A stretch of DNA of 64,000 nt from Cryptomeria japonica (lineage: Eukaryota > Streptophyta > Pinopsida > Cupressales > Cupressaceae): positions 26,938,501-27,002,500 of the forward strand of contig NC_081412.1 of the NCBI RefSeq assembly GCF_030272615.1. Direction: 5' to 3'. Positions 37,005-48,875 of this stretch are shown here, one piece after another (within the stretch, counting starts at the first letter, position 1; each line of letters begins with the position of its first letter). Below the pieces are notes generated by a model. It saw only the letters and a program-made list of their open reading frames with translations. It was not told the DNA's origin and ran no database searches. The position numbers and the translations under genes were made by a program.

Positions 37005-37165
37005 GGCTGAAGCTATTTTGGCTTCAAAACAGATCGTTAGTACAGCGTGATAGCAATGTGTTAGTCAATCGCAACCGTTTATTGCAAATTTGACGGTGTA
37101 AAACATGCGACTAACATGCGTGTTAGTCAATCCGCACTGTCGTTTTGGAGCCAGAATAGACGCGT
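37005..37165. mobile_element. 161-bp MITE with 11-bp target duplication
   Basis: Direct repeats CCTATTTTTAT lie at 36994-37004 and 37166-37176. Inside them are imperfect inverted ends containing CTATTTTGGCTTCAAAAC and GTTTTGGAGCCAGAATAG. Repeat E3 reads through the equivalent site without it (near 54035), acting as an empty allele. A long target duplication suggests a Mutator-like mechanism. Two internal GTGTTAGTCAATC copies are direct repeats. Confidence 0.7.
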
Positions 37166-37176
37166 CCTATTTTTAT

Positions 37177-37850
37177 AGTGTTGTTATAATTATATATAAT
37201 TATTTATTGTATTATTACATCAACAAAGATTTTTTTATGTGAAGGTGCTAGTTATTTTTTATATCAACTGTTTGAAACATGTTAAAGTGATGCAAATGAT
37301 TGAGAAAGATCTGGTCATTGCTTTCTATCAGGTTTGAATGATGGACAAATCGGATAAAAATCACTTCAAAAGGGGTAACATGTTTTGCAATGCAATAAAA
37401 TACATCATGAATTAATATTGTCTTCGTGGGACAATAAATTAATTAATAACTGGAAAAAAAAAATTAGCATGTTATTTTGAAGTGGAGCTTACCTCAATCA
37501 TGATGGGGAACTTACTACCACAAGCATGTAGATGTTGGCCTTGGTGCCCTACATTTTATTTTGTCGTCATATTGCATCTTTGTCTTAGTTGTGGACCTTT
37601 GTTTTTTATGTATTATTTTGAGAGACATGAAGTTATTGCTCAATTTTTTCAATCTAATTGTTTATGTAAATCGTCAACCGTCATCCACACACTCATTAGT
37701 TTCTTTCTCATTTTCACATGGCTTTTGTACTTCAATCTACTTTATCTTCAATTGTTCAATCTATGTATTTGAACTATTAGAAAAAATATACTTCAAAATA
37801 GCTTCAAAATTAGCTCCATCAACACTATGAACAAATTGCTAGCAATGGAG
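37177..37850. other. Spacer left of duplicated block copy 2
   Basis: No feature could be identified. A plus-strand frame at 37482-37772 is hydrophobic, probably by chance in T-rich DNA. A possible minus-strand donor (ATTGAG|GTAAGC near 37490) hints at a captured exon but is unsupported. The junction with copy 2 falls at about 37851, where copy 1 instead continues into Rep. Confidence 0.4.
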
Positions 37851-38642
37851 CAATTTTTTTGTGGAAATTAGACAACATATTTTGAAATGAAGCAGTCTTG
37901 ACAGCAAGTTTAGGAGCAGTAGAAGATGTTTGATTGAGATTAATTTGCTCAAGATCATTCTTTTCTATTTCTAATAACTTTCTTGAGTTATCGCAAGGTC
38001 TTTGTAGTGCATGATGTCTCAGTTGTCGTTTCTTGGAGATATTGGCTCTGTTCTTTGCATAGTAATTTTTATTGGTCTGGCTTCTCTTAAATTTGATTGC
38101 ATCAATTTCTTGAGGGCAAGGCTGGATAGATATCTAATATTTTAAAGAGAGCACAGGGATGTGAGAATTTTCATGATTGAAGGTAGTTAACTTTGAACTA
38201 TGTATCAAGAATGTATGAGAATTGAAAATTGTTGCATCTATGGTAATGTGATTTTAGAGGATTTGTTCTGTATGTAAAGTAGTTTTGTTGTGTTTATCTG
38301 TATGTCTAGTGATCTGATGTGTTGTTTTGTTGCTCTCGTTCAGTCAACTTTTATGTACACATATTTATATACTTATAAATGACTTTACTTGAAATGTATG
38401 GGTTCTGGAAAGTCATAAATTGACTTTGTAGTGTTGTTCTGCGTACACTTGTTGCTGTTAACAACTTGGTTTTTCAAAAGAACCACTGTAATATAGGTAT
38501 GCATAGATATAGTTATTTCTTATACATATACATGTATGTATTTATGTACATATGTATATATACATATGAATCAAATATTTGAAGTGTTGCATACAAACAT
38601 ATGCACATATATAACTACACATGTATATATCAAAAAAAACTA

Positions 38643-38646
<4 letters not shown>

Positions 38647-38736
<90 letters not shown>
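38647..38736. repeat. (TA)n microsatellite, about 90 bp
   Basis: This is a pure AT dinucleotide run, paralogous to that at 3219-3278 and about 30 bp longer. Confidence 0.95.
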
Positions 38737-38740
<4 letters not shown>

Positions 38741-39342
38741 TTTGTTGTTCTTAGTTGTTTGCTGTTTTTGAAAGCATCATTCTAATATAGGTATGCACAA
38801 ATATAGTAATTTATGATACATATAGATGTATGTATACATATACACATGTATATATACATATCATTTAAAAATTCAAAGTTTTGTATATGAACATATGCAC
38901 ATATATAACTACATATGTGTATATCAAAAAAGACTATAACTATGAATACTTATATATAGTTATGTATATATATAAGTATAATTGTATATCTGCATAATTA
39001 AGTATGAATAATTCTGGTGTTGTATAGTTATATAAATAGATATCAGATGAGGAAAAAAATGATATACATGCATATATGTATAAATTTTCTAGAATCAACA
39101 TAGAGTTCAGCACATTTAAAAGTAATGAGTATGAGTGGAAATAACTTATGTCAGGAGGGAAAACTTTCAAAGAGATAAGAGGTAGATGTAAGAAATGTAC
39201 ATATAGATATTTATAGAAACAGCCTTGTGTTCGTAAAACGTAAATTTTTGTTTATGTAAAACTATTAAATATGTAAATTAGCTAATAGTATAATTGTATT
39301 GTAAACTGAAAGTTTAATAATCGGAAAAGATGCATTATAATT

Positions 39343-41562
39343 CTAAGCCTATGTACTTAATTAGCCAATTTCTGCAAGTAGTGCATGAGACTCAACTTTG
39401 AAGTCAACATGAGCAACTTTATTGACTGTCACCTTCATCTTTGTTTCTGAATTATATGCCTCAATGGAAACCAGTAGTGTGAATGAATAGTGACGTCACA
39501 GTAGTCTCTTAATCACTGAGGAAGTTGTCTTTGTTGTTGTTACATCATTTTGTAGTGCACAAAGCTGTTTTGCAGTTTTGTGTAGCAAGTGAATGCTACC
39601 CTCATCAAATGCAGTGGCCTATAGAGTACTTGTGGCATCTTGTAACTTTAGTAGCAAGAGATAACTATAATTACAGTCTTGCATAGTCATTTGATATCTA
39701 GAGCAGAACCAAGAATCATCAACTTGCTATGTACATTTTTTCTTGCAAGGCCCTCCATTGACTATTAGTGGACATGCTGCATAATAGAAATTTTGGTCAG
39801 TTATGTTTACAAAGCGCAGAACGGCTAGCAAAGTTGTCTGAATTGTTTCTGGTTTTCTGCTCATCCTCTCACAAATTGAAGAAATAGTCATTCTACTATA
39901 TTTACCATCTATGTGGATAGTTTCTGCAACAAAGGGTACAACAAGCAAAGGGTCCTTTCCTCTTAACGTTAGAAGCTCTGCTTCTGGAAAAGTTGGGTTG
40001 ATATGTAATGTGGTTGCAGTTGTTATGTTTATAAGCTTCCCATTGAAATAGCCAACATGAGAATTACGTAAAGCAAGGATAACCACACTATCATTGCTCA
40101 ACATATTTTTCAATTCCAAGCCTTTTTGTTCTTCCATTGGACCCCATAGGTTGATGTCAATTGTTGAATTAGATAGATCACTAATTTTCACAACATGTTT
40201 GTGTGTTTGACTACCATCTTTCTTGTGTATTGGAATAATATCTCCAACATATAGAACAAGGCCAATAATGTCAACCAAGGTGTTATTTGTTAGATGAAAT
40301 AATTCATTAATGGGCGTGAAAGGAGGACCTTGTTGATCTGCTTGTTCTTCATTGGTGCAGCGTTTCAGTATGGATGCATCAGACAAGGTTATTTCTAAAT
40401 GACTATTTAGTTTATTGTACCTTGCATTTGCCTCCTTAATAGATTCCTTTGAAATAAGATAATGTGAACCTATGTCCACACGGTTAGAGTGTAACTTAGC
40501 TATCTCATCAAAACATGTAATTCTAATTTCAGAACCTTCACAATCAACAATGTCAAAGCTAAACACATGGCCATTTTTTGTGGCTATGCTATATGCCTTA
40601 ATAGGCAGTTTATGAGTAACTCTCCCTTTGATCATCCATTTATTTTGGTATGGATTCAAAGTTTTGATAGGACTTATATTTTTAGAAGTTGTTGTTTGCG
40701 GGGATGGCAATTCAGTGGCAAATTGAAGAGATCGTTTAGATATTGATGGTTTGTCCTCAGACATTATTTCTGGTTCTTGTTCTTTGAACAGGTATCCTAG
40801 TTTACCAAAGAATGGGCAATGACTTTGTTTCACTTCTAGACTAGGTATTACAATAGTCTTGTGAAAATAAAAGACTTCTTTTTAAATTATTGTTGATTAT
40901 ACATAAACAAAATTTAAAAAAGATGAAACATATTGTATTTAATAACCATAGTTGATTTCCTACCTTGTGTTCCATATGTATCGGCATGTATAAATCGATA
41001 ACTGGACTATTGTGCCTATTTTTAGAATGTCTGAATCTATCAGAGTAGCATATTTAGAAGGCAAGATTGCCAACTACATGTATGTGCCATCAAATAACAA
41101 TAATTTATGTCTGTCAGTATCATTGGTGTTGTTCTGCATTTTCTGAAATAACAAAACTTGTAGCAATGCTGAAGGAAGGTCATCCCCAGCATTGATAGAT
41201 TGAATTGCAAAAGGGGTAGGGACATACTCTTGGGTTTTTGCCTACAAAATATAATATGAATATAGAGGATTTAATTTGAACGGCAAGCAACTTATATATT
41301 TTGTTACTTGTTAATGTAAAGCTTGTGTTAGTAAACTATGTAATCAAGTTATGTTATCTATATAGTATGCATTTACTTTTGCACTATTCTATGGAAAAAT
41401 GATGCATGTAGTAATGAAAAGGATGGTATGAAAAAGAGAGATGAATTGTCCCAAAAAAGAGCATAAAAGTTTTGTATTTTGAAAAGCTTTGATCATTTAG
41501 CTTACCAAATTATCAATGGTGGAGTGGTCTATCAATTCAGAGGTGGCTGCTGAAGATGCCAT
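39343..41562 (-). pseudogene. RPA1-like (RPA70) gene, copy 2, with all three exons
   Basis: This is the large-subunit-like RPA gene. Exon 1 is 41506-41562 (19 codons from MASSAATSEL, donor GTAAGC). Exon 2 is 40964-41241 (RPA70N-like, AKTQEYVPTPFAIQSI). Exon 3 runs from about 40854 to 39343 and carries DBD-A, DBD-B and the DBD-C zinc ribbon. Exon 3 is open from DBD-A into DBD-C, better than copy 1. Damage is TAG at 41074-41076 (CAG in copy 1), acceptor CAG changed to CAA before exon 3 (near 40860), TAG at 39727 (CAG), TAA at 39361 (CGA) and TAG at 39349 (CAG). All point to C-to-T on one strand or the other. The reading frame between these sites is intact. Confidence 0.88.
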
Positions 41563-42639
41563 TGTGCATATATAGCTTTTGAGAATTAAAAGTAAATTAT
41601 AAGCATGATGAATTGTAGTTCTTATATCAGAATACAATCACAACATGAGCTAAGCTTATCAAAGGTATATATGGACAAGCACAACAAAATTAACTGAGTT
41701 TAGAGTAATGTTGTTACAGTTTTTTGTTTTGTTTCATATGGTAATGAATCGATCATAATGTGATTGAAACATGCATTGAAAATGATAATTGGGCATATGC
41801 TGATAAGCTTAAAAAATCTAAAGTATGACATCATGATTTACATATTTGAGAGCATATTAAAAAAACATGAGTTCATCTCATCAAAGATCTTTGAAAATAT
41901 GAGATGCTTCACTCTGTTTTGAATGTTAACGAAAATATGAATGTAACTTTTCAAACATTGAATAATTACAACAACACAGGATCAAACCAAGCAACCATCC
42001 AAGCTCGTTATCACTCCATTTAAATACTTTGTCCCCTAACGTGAAAACAACCGTTGGATCATCTAATTGTTCAATACTTGGTATTGGTAAAGGTGTTAAT
42101 TCAATACTATGTATGGTTGTTACAGCACTACAAGATGTAGAGAGGTCGACTGTTGTTTGGTTTGGTGATTTATGTTCGTAGTGGCCAATTATCTTTCTGA
42201 GGTTGCTCTTTAACTTGTTGCTTTCTTGCAACATGCTTTCAATTACATTGTTGGTGTTCTCTGTTGCTTTCAATCATCTATCCATTCTGAAATTTGATTA
42301 TGTTAATGTGGTTGTTTTCTGTTGGAATGACAGAGTGGAAATGCATTACTAAAAAAAGTGAACATACAAGAATAATATAGCAAATCTTTAAGTAGATCAC
42401 TTTTTCTTTTTTGGGGGATCATAATGAATTAAGCATAATTAAAGACATCAATTGCAATATATTAATGTTCTAAATATAGAACATCTATTAGTGGTTATTT
42501 ATCTTGGTAATTAAAAGCATTTATGTGCACAAAGTCAGTTATCTGATTTGTGTGAGTCTGGTCATATATTTTGTCCTGCTATGAAAACATTTTTGATTTG
42601 TGTGTATTCTATTGTAGGTTAAAAGGGATTTACTTTGTG

Positions 42640-44242
42640 CTAACATGTGCCTTGGTTGTGGTCATCTCTGTGTGTGTGCTCTTTTTCCAAAGCGACACTG
42701 TCTTTAATGATTTCATCCCCAAGGCTATGCACGAATGTCGACATTCTTTATGGCTGCTTGCAATCGTAAAATCTAATTTGTTTTGTTGTTGTCAATAATA
42801 TTTCGGTCTACAATTTTTGCTCTGGAAATTTTTACGTAAGGTTGTTAGGTTTTTCTCTCGTTGTGACTGTTTTACTAGGCTTCTTGTGAGTTTGACAACG
42901 TGGATGGTTTCAATTTGAAAGGTAAGGTTTTGTTTTATTTAAATGTGTATGTCTGCTTGTAGGGTTGTTGCTTTGTTTCTGTTGTTTAACTATTTGTGAG
43001 GGTGGGTACTTCCAGTTTGCAAGGCATTTTCCAGGTTACTCTCTCAGTTTCAAGTTGTGAATGGTTTGAATTTGCCCAGTTTGAAAGGAATTTTTGACGG
43101 TGCTCTGTTAGTTTCAAGGCGTGAATGGTTAGCATTTGCAAGGTAAATTGTGGTTATATGTATATTCTTTCTCGTTTTGTAATGCATTTTTTTGGAAATA
43201 GCTTTCGTTTTATTTAAATTTAGTTTTGTTTTGTAATGGATTTTTTTTATATATTTGCAGGGTTGTGGCTTTGTTTATGTTGTTTAATTGTTTGTGGGCG
43301 TGGCTACTTTCTGGTTAGGTTTTGTTCTCATTGTGACTGTTTTACTGGGCTTCTTTGTGAGTTTGAGATTCGACGGTGGTGTGTCAGTTTCAAGCTGTGA
43401 ATGGTTAGCATTTGCAAGGTAAATTCTAGTTATATGTATATTCTGTCTTGTTTTGTTTCAACTATGCTCTGTTAGTTTCAAGGCGTGAATGGTTAGCATT
43501 TGCAAGGTAAATTCTGGTTATATGTATGTTGTTTAACTGTTTGTGGGCGTGGCTACTTCCAGTTTAATTTTTGTAGGCAATATTTCCCTCTACAAATTTT
43601 TAGATGAGGTTGTATATAGTCGTGGAGTTAGGTTTTGTTCTAGTTTCGACTGTTTTATTGGGTTTATTTGTGACCTTCACGACATGAATGGTTTCAATTT
43701 GCAACGTAAGCTTTGGTTTTATTTAAATTCTTTTTTGTTTTGCAATGCATTTTTTTTATAGTCTGCTTATTTTCTCCTTCTGTGTCCTTGTACGGTTGTC
43801 AGTTCGTTTAACTGTTTGTGCACGTATATTGTGCTTTTTTTTTCATGTTGCACTTCTAGGGTTCTAAGTTTCTTATGGATGTTTGAAACAATAAAATGGA
43901 GTGTCTTTTGTTGTTGCTGTAAGTATTTCGCTGTGTAAATTTTCTTGTAACATTCGATTTAGTTGTCAAGTTAGGTTTTTGTTTGGCTGTGAGTGTTTAC
44001 TTGATGGGGTTTGTAAGCTGCTCACTGCAACGTAACTGTTTTCTTGTTGTTGTAAGTATTTTAGTCTACAAGGTAACTATTTACTAACGTTCATGTTGCA
44101 GTGGTCTTAATTTACAAGTGTATATATGTGATTAATGTTGTGTGCACATGAAGGCTTTTATTCACTAAGATAAATTGATATATATATATATGTATATCAT
44201 GTGTATATATATGGACATGTATATATATAATTACATTTGTAT

Positions 44243-44275
<33 letters not shown>

Positions 44276-44790
44276 TATAGAAGCATTGGCACTGTAAAAA
44301 TTCCTTGATACTTGCAGGCTTGCTACTTTGTTTATGTTATATAACTATTTGTGCGCGTGACTACTTTCAGACTACAAGATTGAGTACCCTATGTATATAT
44401 ACATACAGACATGTCTATATGTACATACATGCATATATATATGTGTACATGTGTGTATTTATATACATGTATCCATAACTATACATACATGTATATATAT
44501 GTGTACATATGTGTATGTACATATACATATATCAGCACTACAAAGCATTCTAACAAAAAGAATTATATATATAGTTTGTTTATGTTATTTAACTGTTTGT
44601 GGACGTGACTACTTTGAGACTACAACGCAAATGTGCATATATCAGCACTACAAATTTTTCTAAGGAAAACAATTATAGAAATACTTTGTTTATGTTATTT
44701 AACTATTTGTGGACGTGACTACTTTGAGACAACAACGCAGACTTGTATCAATAAATCCTACAGACTTTAGAAGATAGTTATTAAAACGAA
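42640..44790 (+). repeat. Left arm of inverted short-repeat arrays, copy 2
   Basis: Units with cores like TGTTTAACTGTTTGTGGGCG, TGTGACTGTTTTACTGGGC and GTGAATGGTTAGCATTTGC repeat at about 42890-43560, becoming more TA-rich to the right. The outer part (AAGCGACACTGTCTTTAATG ... CACGAATGTCGACATTC) is the reverse complement of 46730-46850. No protein is encoded. Confidence 0.7.
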
Positions 44791-44813
44791 GATTTAGTAA
44801 AACCCTATATACA

Positions 44814-44837
44814 TACACACACACACACACACACACA

Positions 44838-44888
<51 letters not shown>
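44814..44888. repeat. (AC)n(GT)n palindromic microsatellite at the symmetry centre
   Basis: An AC run (44814-44840) is followed without spacer by a GT run (44841-44888), making a perfect dinucleotide palindrome. It lies between oppositely oriented arrays. Copy 1 has only the CA half (7497-7530). Confidence 0.92.
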
Positions 44889-44896
<8 letters not shown>

Positions 44897-45090
44897 ACAT
44901 GTGTATATTTATATACATGTATACATGCATATACAGACATGTATATATATGTACATATGTGTATGTACATATACATAAACATATATCAGCACTACAATGT
45001 ATTCTAAGAAAAACTATTATATATATGTACATCCTGTGTATATATATGTACATGTATATATACACATACATGTATATATGCATACATATG

Positions 45091-45121
<31 letters not shown>

Positions 45122-45139
45122 GAGTACTCTAACAATCTG

Positions 45140-46925
45140 TTAATTTAAATAGTTAAAGAACATAAACAAATAAACAACCCTGCAAGCACACGGAAGTAGA
45201 AAATCATTCAAGCCATCAAGCTCACAAAGGAACCCAATAAAATAGACACAACCAAAACAAAACCTAAGTCAACGACTCTAAACTGAGAGAGCACCATCGA
45301 AAATTGCTTGCAAACTGGAATTAGCCACCCCCACAAATAGTTAAAACAACAGAGAGAAAGCAACAACCCTACAAGCAGACGGAAAGAGAAAATAAGCAAA
45401 CTATAAACAAAATGCATTACAAAAGGAAAACACATTTAAATAAAATGAAACCTTACCTTCAAATTGAGACCATTCACGTTGTCAAACTCACAAAGAAGCC
45501 CAGTAAAACAGTCACAACGAGAACAAAACCTAACCAGTAAAACAGTGACAACGAGAACAAAACCTAACAAATTTCCAGAGCGAAAATTGCAGAGTGCAAA
45601 AAATGCGAACTTACCTTGCAAATTCAAACAGTTAAAGAACATAAACAAACAAACAACCCTGCAACCACACGAAAGCAGAAACCATTCAAGCCATGAAGCT
45701 CACAAAGGAGCTGAATAAAATAGCCCCCGAACTTACCTTGCAAATTCAAAGCATGCACAGCGTGAAACTCACAAAGCAGCCTCGAAAATGCCTGCCAAAC
45801 TGGAAGTAGCCATGCCCACAAACAGTTAAAAAACATAAACAAAGCCACAACCCTGAAAGCACACAGGAGGAGAAAATAAGCATATAAAAAAATGCATTAA
45901 AAAAAAAAAATTAAATAAAATGAAAGCTATTCCCAAACCAGAAAGTAGCCATGCCCACAAACAGTTAAACAACATAAACAAAGCCACAACCCTACAAGCA
46001 TATAAAAAAAATGCATTACAAAACAAAACTAAATTTAAATAAAGTGAAAGCTATTTCCAAAAAAATGCATTACAAAATGAGAAAGAATATACATATAACC
46101 AGAATTTACCTTGCAAATGCTAACCATTCATACCTTGAAACTGACAGAGCACCGTCGAAACAAAACAAGACAGAATATACATATAACCAAAATTTACCTT
46201 GCAAACACTAACCATTCATGACTTGAAACTGACAGAGCACCGTCAAATCTCAAACTCACAAAGAAGCCTAGTAAAACAGTCAGAATGAGAACAAAACCTA
46301 ACCAGAAAGTAGCCATGCCCACAAATAGTTAAACAACATAAACAAAGCCACAACCCTGCAAGCAAATAAAAAAATGTATTACAAAACAAAAGTAAATTTA
46401 AATAAAACGAAAGCTATTTCCAAAAAAATGCATTACAAAATGAGAAGGAATATACATACAACTTGAATTTACCTTGCAAATGCTAACCATTCACGCCTTG
46501 ATACTGACAGAGCAACATCAAAAATTCTTTTCAAACTAGAAGTAGCCACCTCCACAAACAGATAAACAACAGAGAACAAAACCTAACCAAGAAAATAGAC
46601 ACAACGAGAACAAAACTTGAGAACCTTATGCAAAAATTTCAAGAGCAAAAATTGCAGACTGAAATATTGTCGACAACAACAAAACAAATTAGATTTTAGG
46701 GTTGCAAGCAGCCATAAAGAACATCGACATTCGTGCACAGCCTCGAGGATGAAATCATTAAAGACAGCGTCACTTTGGAAACAGAGCGCATGCATGGAGA
46801 CAGCCACAATGTACACACACGTCAGCAAGCGGATCAGACAATCAACACGTGCGCACCGGAGGTTGAATGCCGGCGGCTTGCGATTTTTCGGGTGCTTTCG
46901 CCCACTAAAAGCCTATCAACTTAAT
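45140..46925 (-). repeat. Right arm of inverted arrays and terminal tail, copy 2
   Basis: Units are reverse complements of the left arm (ACAGTTAAAGAACATAAAC, AAACTCACAAAGAAGCCCAG, CTTACCTTGCAAATGCTAAC). The last 200 bp, ending CCTATCAACTTAATAA, match the copy 1 tail at 8870-9125 and probably mark the element end. It is non-coding. Confidence 0.7.
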
Positions 46926-48315
46926 AAATTGTGAGTCCAACTATTTTTAAATCAAGTGAATTATAACATTATCAAAAGTAGAAGTATGGTTAATCGTGTA
47001 ATGATTATTCATGGATGTTGCATAAGTCCTAAATTTGATGGTTGTCTTAGTCGAGTAACAAGTGGTTATGCTCATGTGTGACCAAATATTTTTAGGTCTA
47101 GAGTTTTGGTTATTAAATAATAAATATTTTAATGTATGATAAATCATGAAGTATGATATGAAATGTTGATAGACGTAGTACACAAGTATAAAAGTTTTAA
47201 ATGAATTAGGCTTGAGATGACTTTATTATATTATGTTGTAATTAATGTCTTGGAGAATATAATTTCATGAATATATAAAGTTTTTGTTTATATTTTGTCT
47301 TACTTTTTCATATTTATGACATAATTTGTCTCTTCCTAGTCATACTTTTCAAGGATTTGGAGAGTATTGCAATTGGTTGCTTTTCACATGTTCTTGTTTT
47401 CTCACTTCTTTACTGCCACTACTTCAAATTAACATAACATTTACTTTGAAGAAAGTTAATTTTCTATCTCTTGCCTCTATCTCAATTTAATCTTAAAATT
47501 TTTAGCTCCACCATATTTAGCCAAAGCTATAGGTAATCATATTCAACGGTCCAATGCATGTGTTGATGGGTTTGATGCATACATGTAGATTGCAAGTGAA
47601 GTAATTTTGATATTTTTTGTTTTTCTATGATGCAAATTAAGTCTTGGAAGATATCTGATTTTATGTAGAGTGAAACAATGTGAGCTCTTGGTTTATTTTA
47701 AGTTATATTTTTATTTACTTTTATTTATGTTTTTTTGTCACCATCTTTAATAATTTTGATACAATTGTCCATTTAACTTTAAGTTCCTACTTTCTAAGGA
47801 TTTATTAGAATAATCACAATTGTGTCCTCTATTTAAAAGAGATTTTTAGAGTATTTTTAATCATTTCCTTTTCTCATCCTCTTGTTATCTCATTGCCCTA
47901 CTTATAATTCTTGAAAATAAGATAGCAAGTATCTTGAAGCAAAATGTGATGGCACATAAGAGCATAGAAAAAATGAATATATTCATGAATATTTTTTCAA
48001 AAATATTAGATATAGGACTAATTTTGGTCTTTTAGTAGTTGGGAAGAAGTTCATGTTAAGATAAAAAATTTATTTTCCCTTCGTGAGAGATTTGTCAAAA
48101 ATGACTTACAACTATTGCTAAGCTAAGCACTCTTGGTGAAGCAATTAGAGTGGGAAATGAAGGGATTGAGCATGGGGAAAGAAAATGATAGATAGTACCA
48201 ACAAAGGAATCGGTGGGGAGGGCCCAATTATATAAATAATAGATTATCAATGTCATCCAAAGAAAAAACATGTGGGAAGCCTTGAATTGGTACTTAACAT
48301 GTGATCTTTTATTTT
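46926..48315. other. AT-rich spacer
   Basis: No supported gene or repeat was seen. It separates block copy 2 from repeat B2 and has no visible counterpart between block copy 1 and B1. Confidence 0.5.
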
Positions 48316-48525
48316 CAATGTCATTCTCTTCTACTCCACCCATACAACACTTCCAACTCTCCTATACCCATCAACCTGTATTGTGTATCCACTCCATTAT
48401 GTCTACCTCTTCACTATACTACACCTATAACTGTTCAATGTCATTCTCTTCTACTCCACCCATACAAAACTTCCAACTCTTCCATACCAATCAACTTGTA
48501 TTGCATATCCACTTTATTATGGTAA
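48316..48525. repeat. 120-bp tandem duplication
   Basis: CAATGTCATTCTCTTCTACT starts at 48316 and again at 48436; the second unit is partial and slightly diverged (TCCATACCAATCAACTTG against CCTATACCCATCAACCTG). Confidence 0.85.
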
Positions 48526-48875
48526 TAATTTAGAAAATAACTCTTCATGTCCATTTGATAAACTTTACATCAATGTGTTGCAATTATAGAAAGGATAAGT
48601 TGGATGGAATTCATTTTGGTATATAGTGCAAATTTCATAAAATATTCAATCCCAAGAACTTGAGAGAGTTATTTGGCACACAAGAGAGCCTTATGAATGT
48701 GTAACAAAGTTTGTTTGATAGGTATGACTGCATTAAACAAGTTTCCTTCCCTTAGAAAGGTGAACTAAATCTTGAGTATGGTTCCTCTCTAAGTAACTAA
48801 ACTCTTTTTGTATAGTAGCATACCAATCAAGAAAAAATTTCATTCTACTATGGTTCATTTTAAGTTATAATTTTA

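Larger units (their letters stand above)
37851..46925 (-). repeat. Duplicated Helitron-related block, copy 2
   Basis: It carries the first exon segment of the Rep gene (about 37851-38129), then the same spacer, RPA1-like gene, arrays and tail as 2493-9125. The core of Rep is absent, so this copy could only move with help. It keeps the RPA exon 1 region that copy 1 deleted and lacks the 1.1 kb TIR insertion. At six codons where one copy has a stop, the other shows CAG or CGA one C-to-T change away; a seventh is CGA against TAA. Confidence 0.82.

Noticed and set aside
41926-42273. 115-residue minus-strand frame upstream of the RPA1-like gene
   Set aside because: It has no ATG, starts just after a stop, and matches no known domain; it could be an exon but nothing supports it.
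48095-48533. Overlapping frames with repeated SFSSTPPI
   Set aside because: They are the translation of the 120-bp tandem duplication, not a protein repeat.
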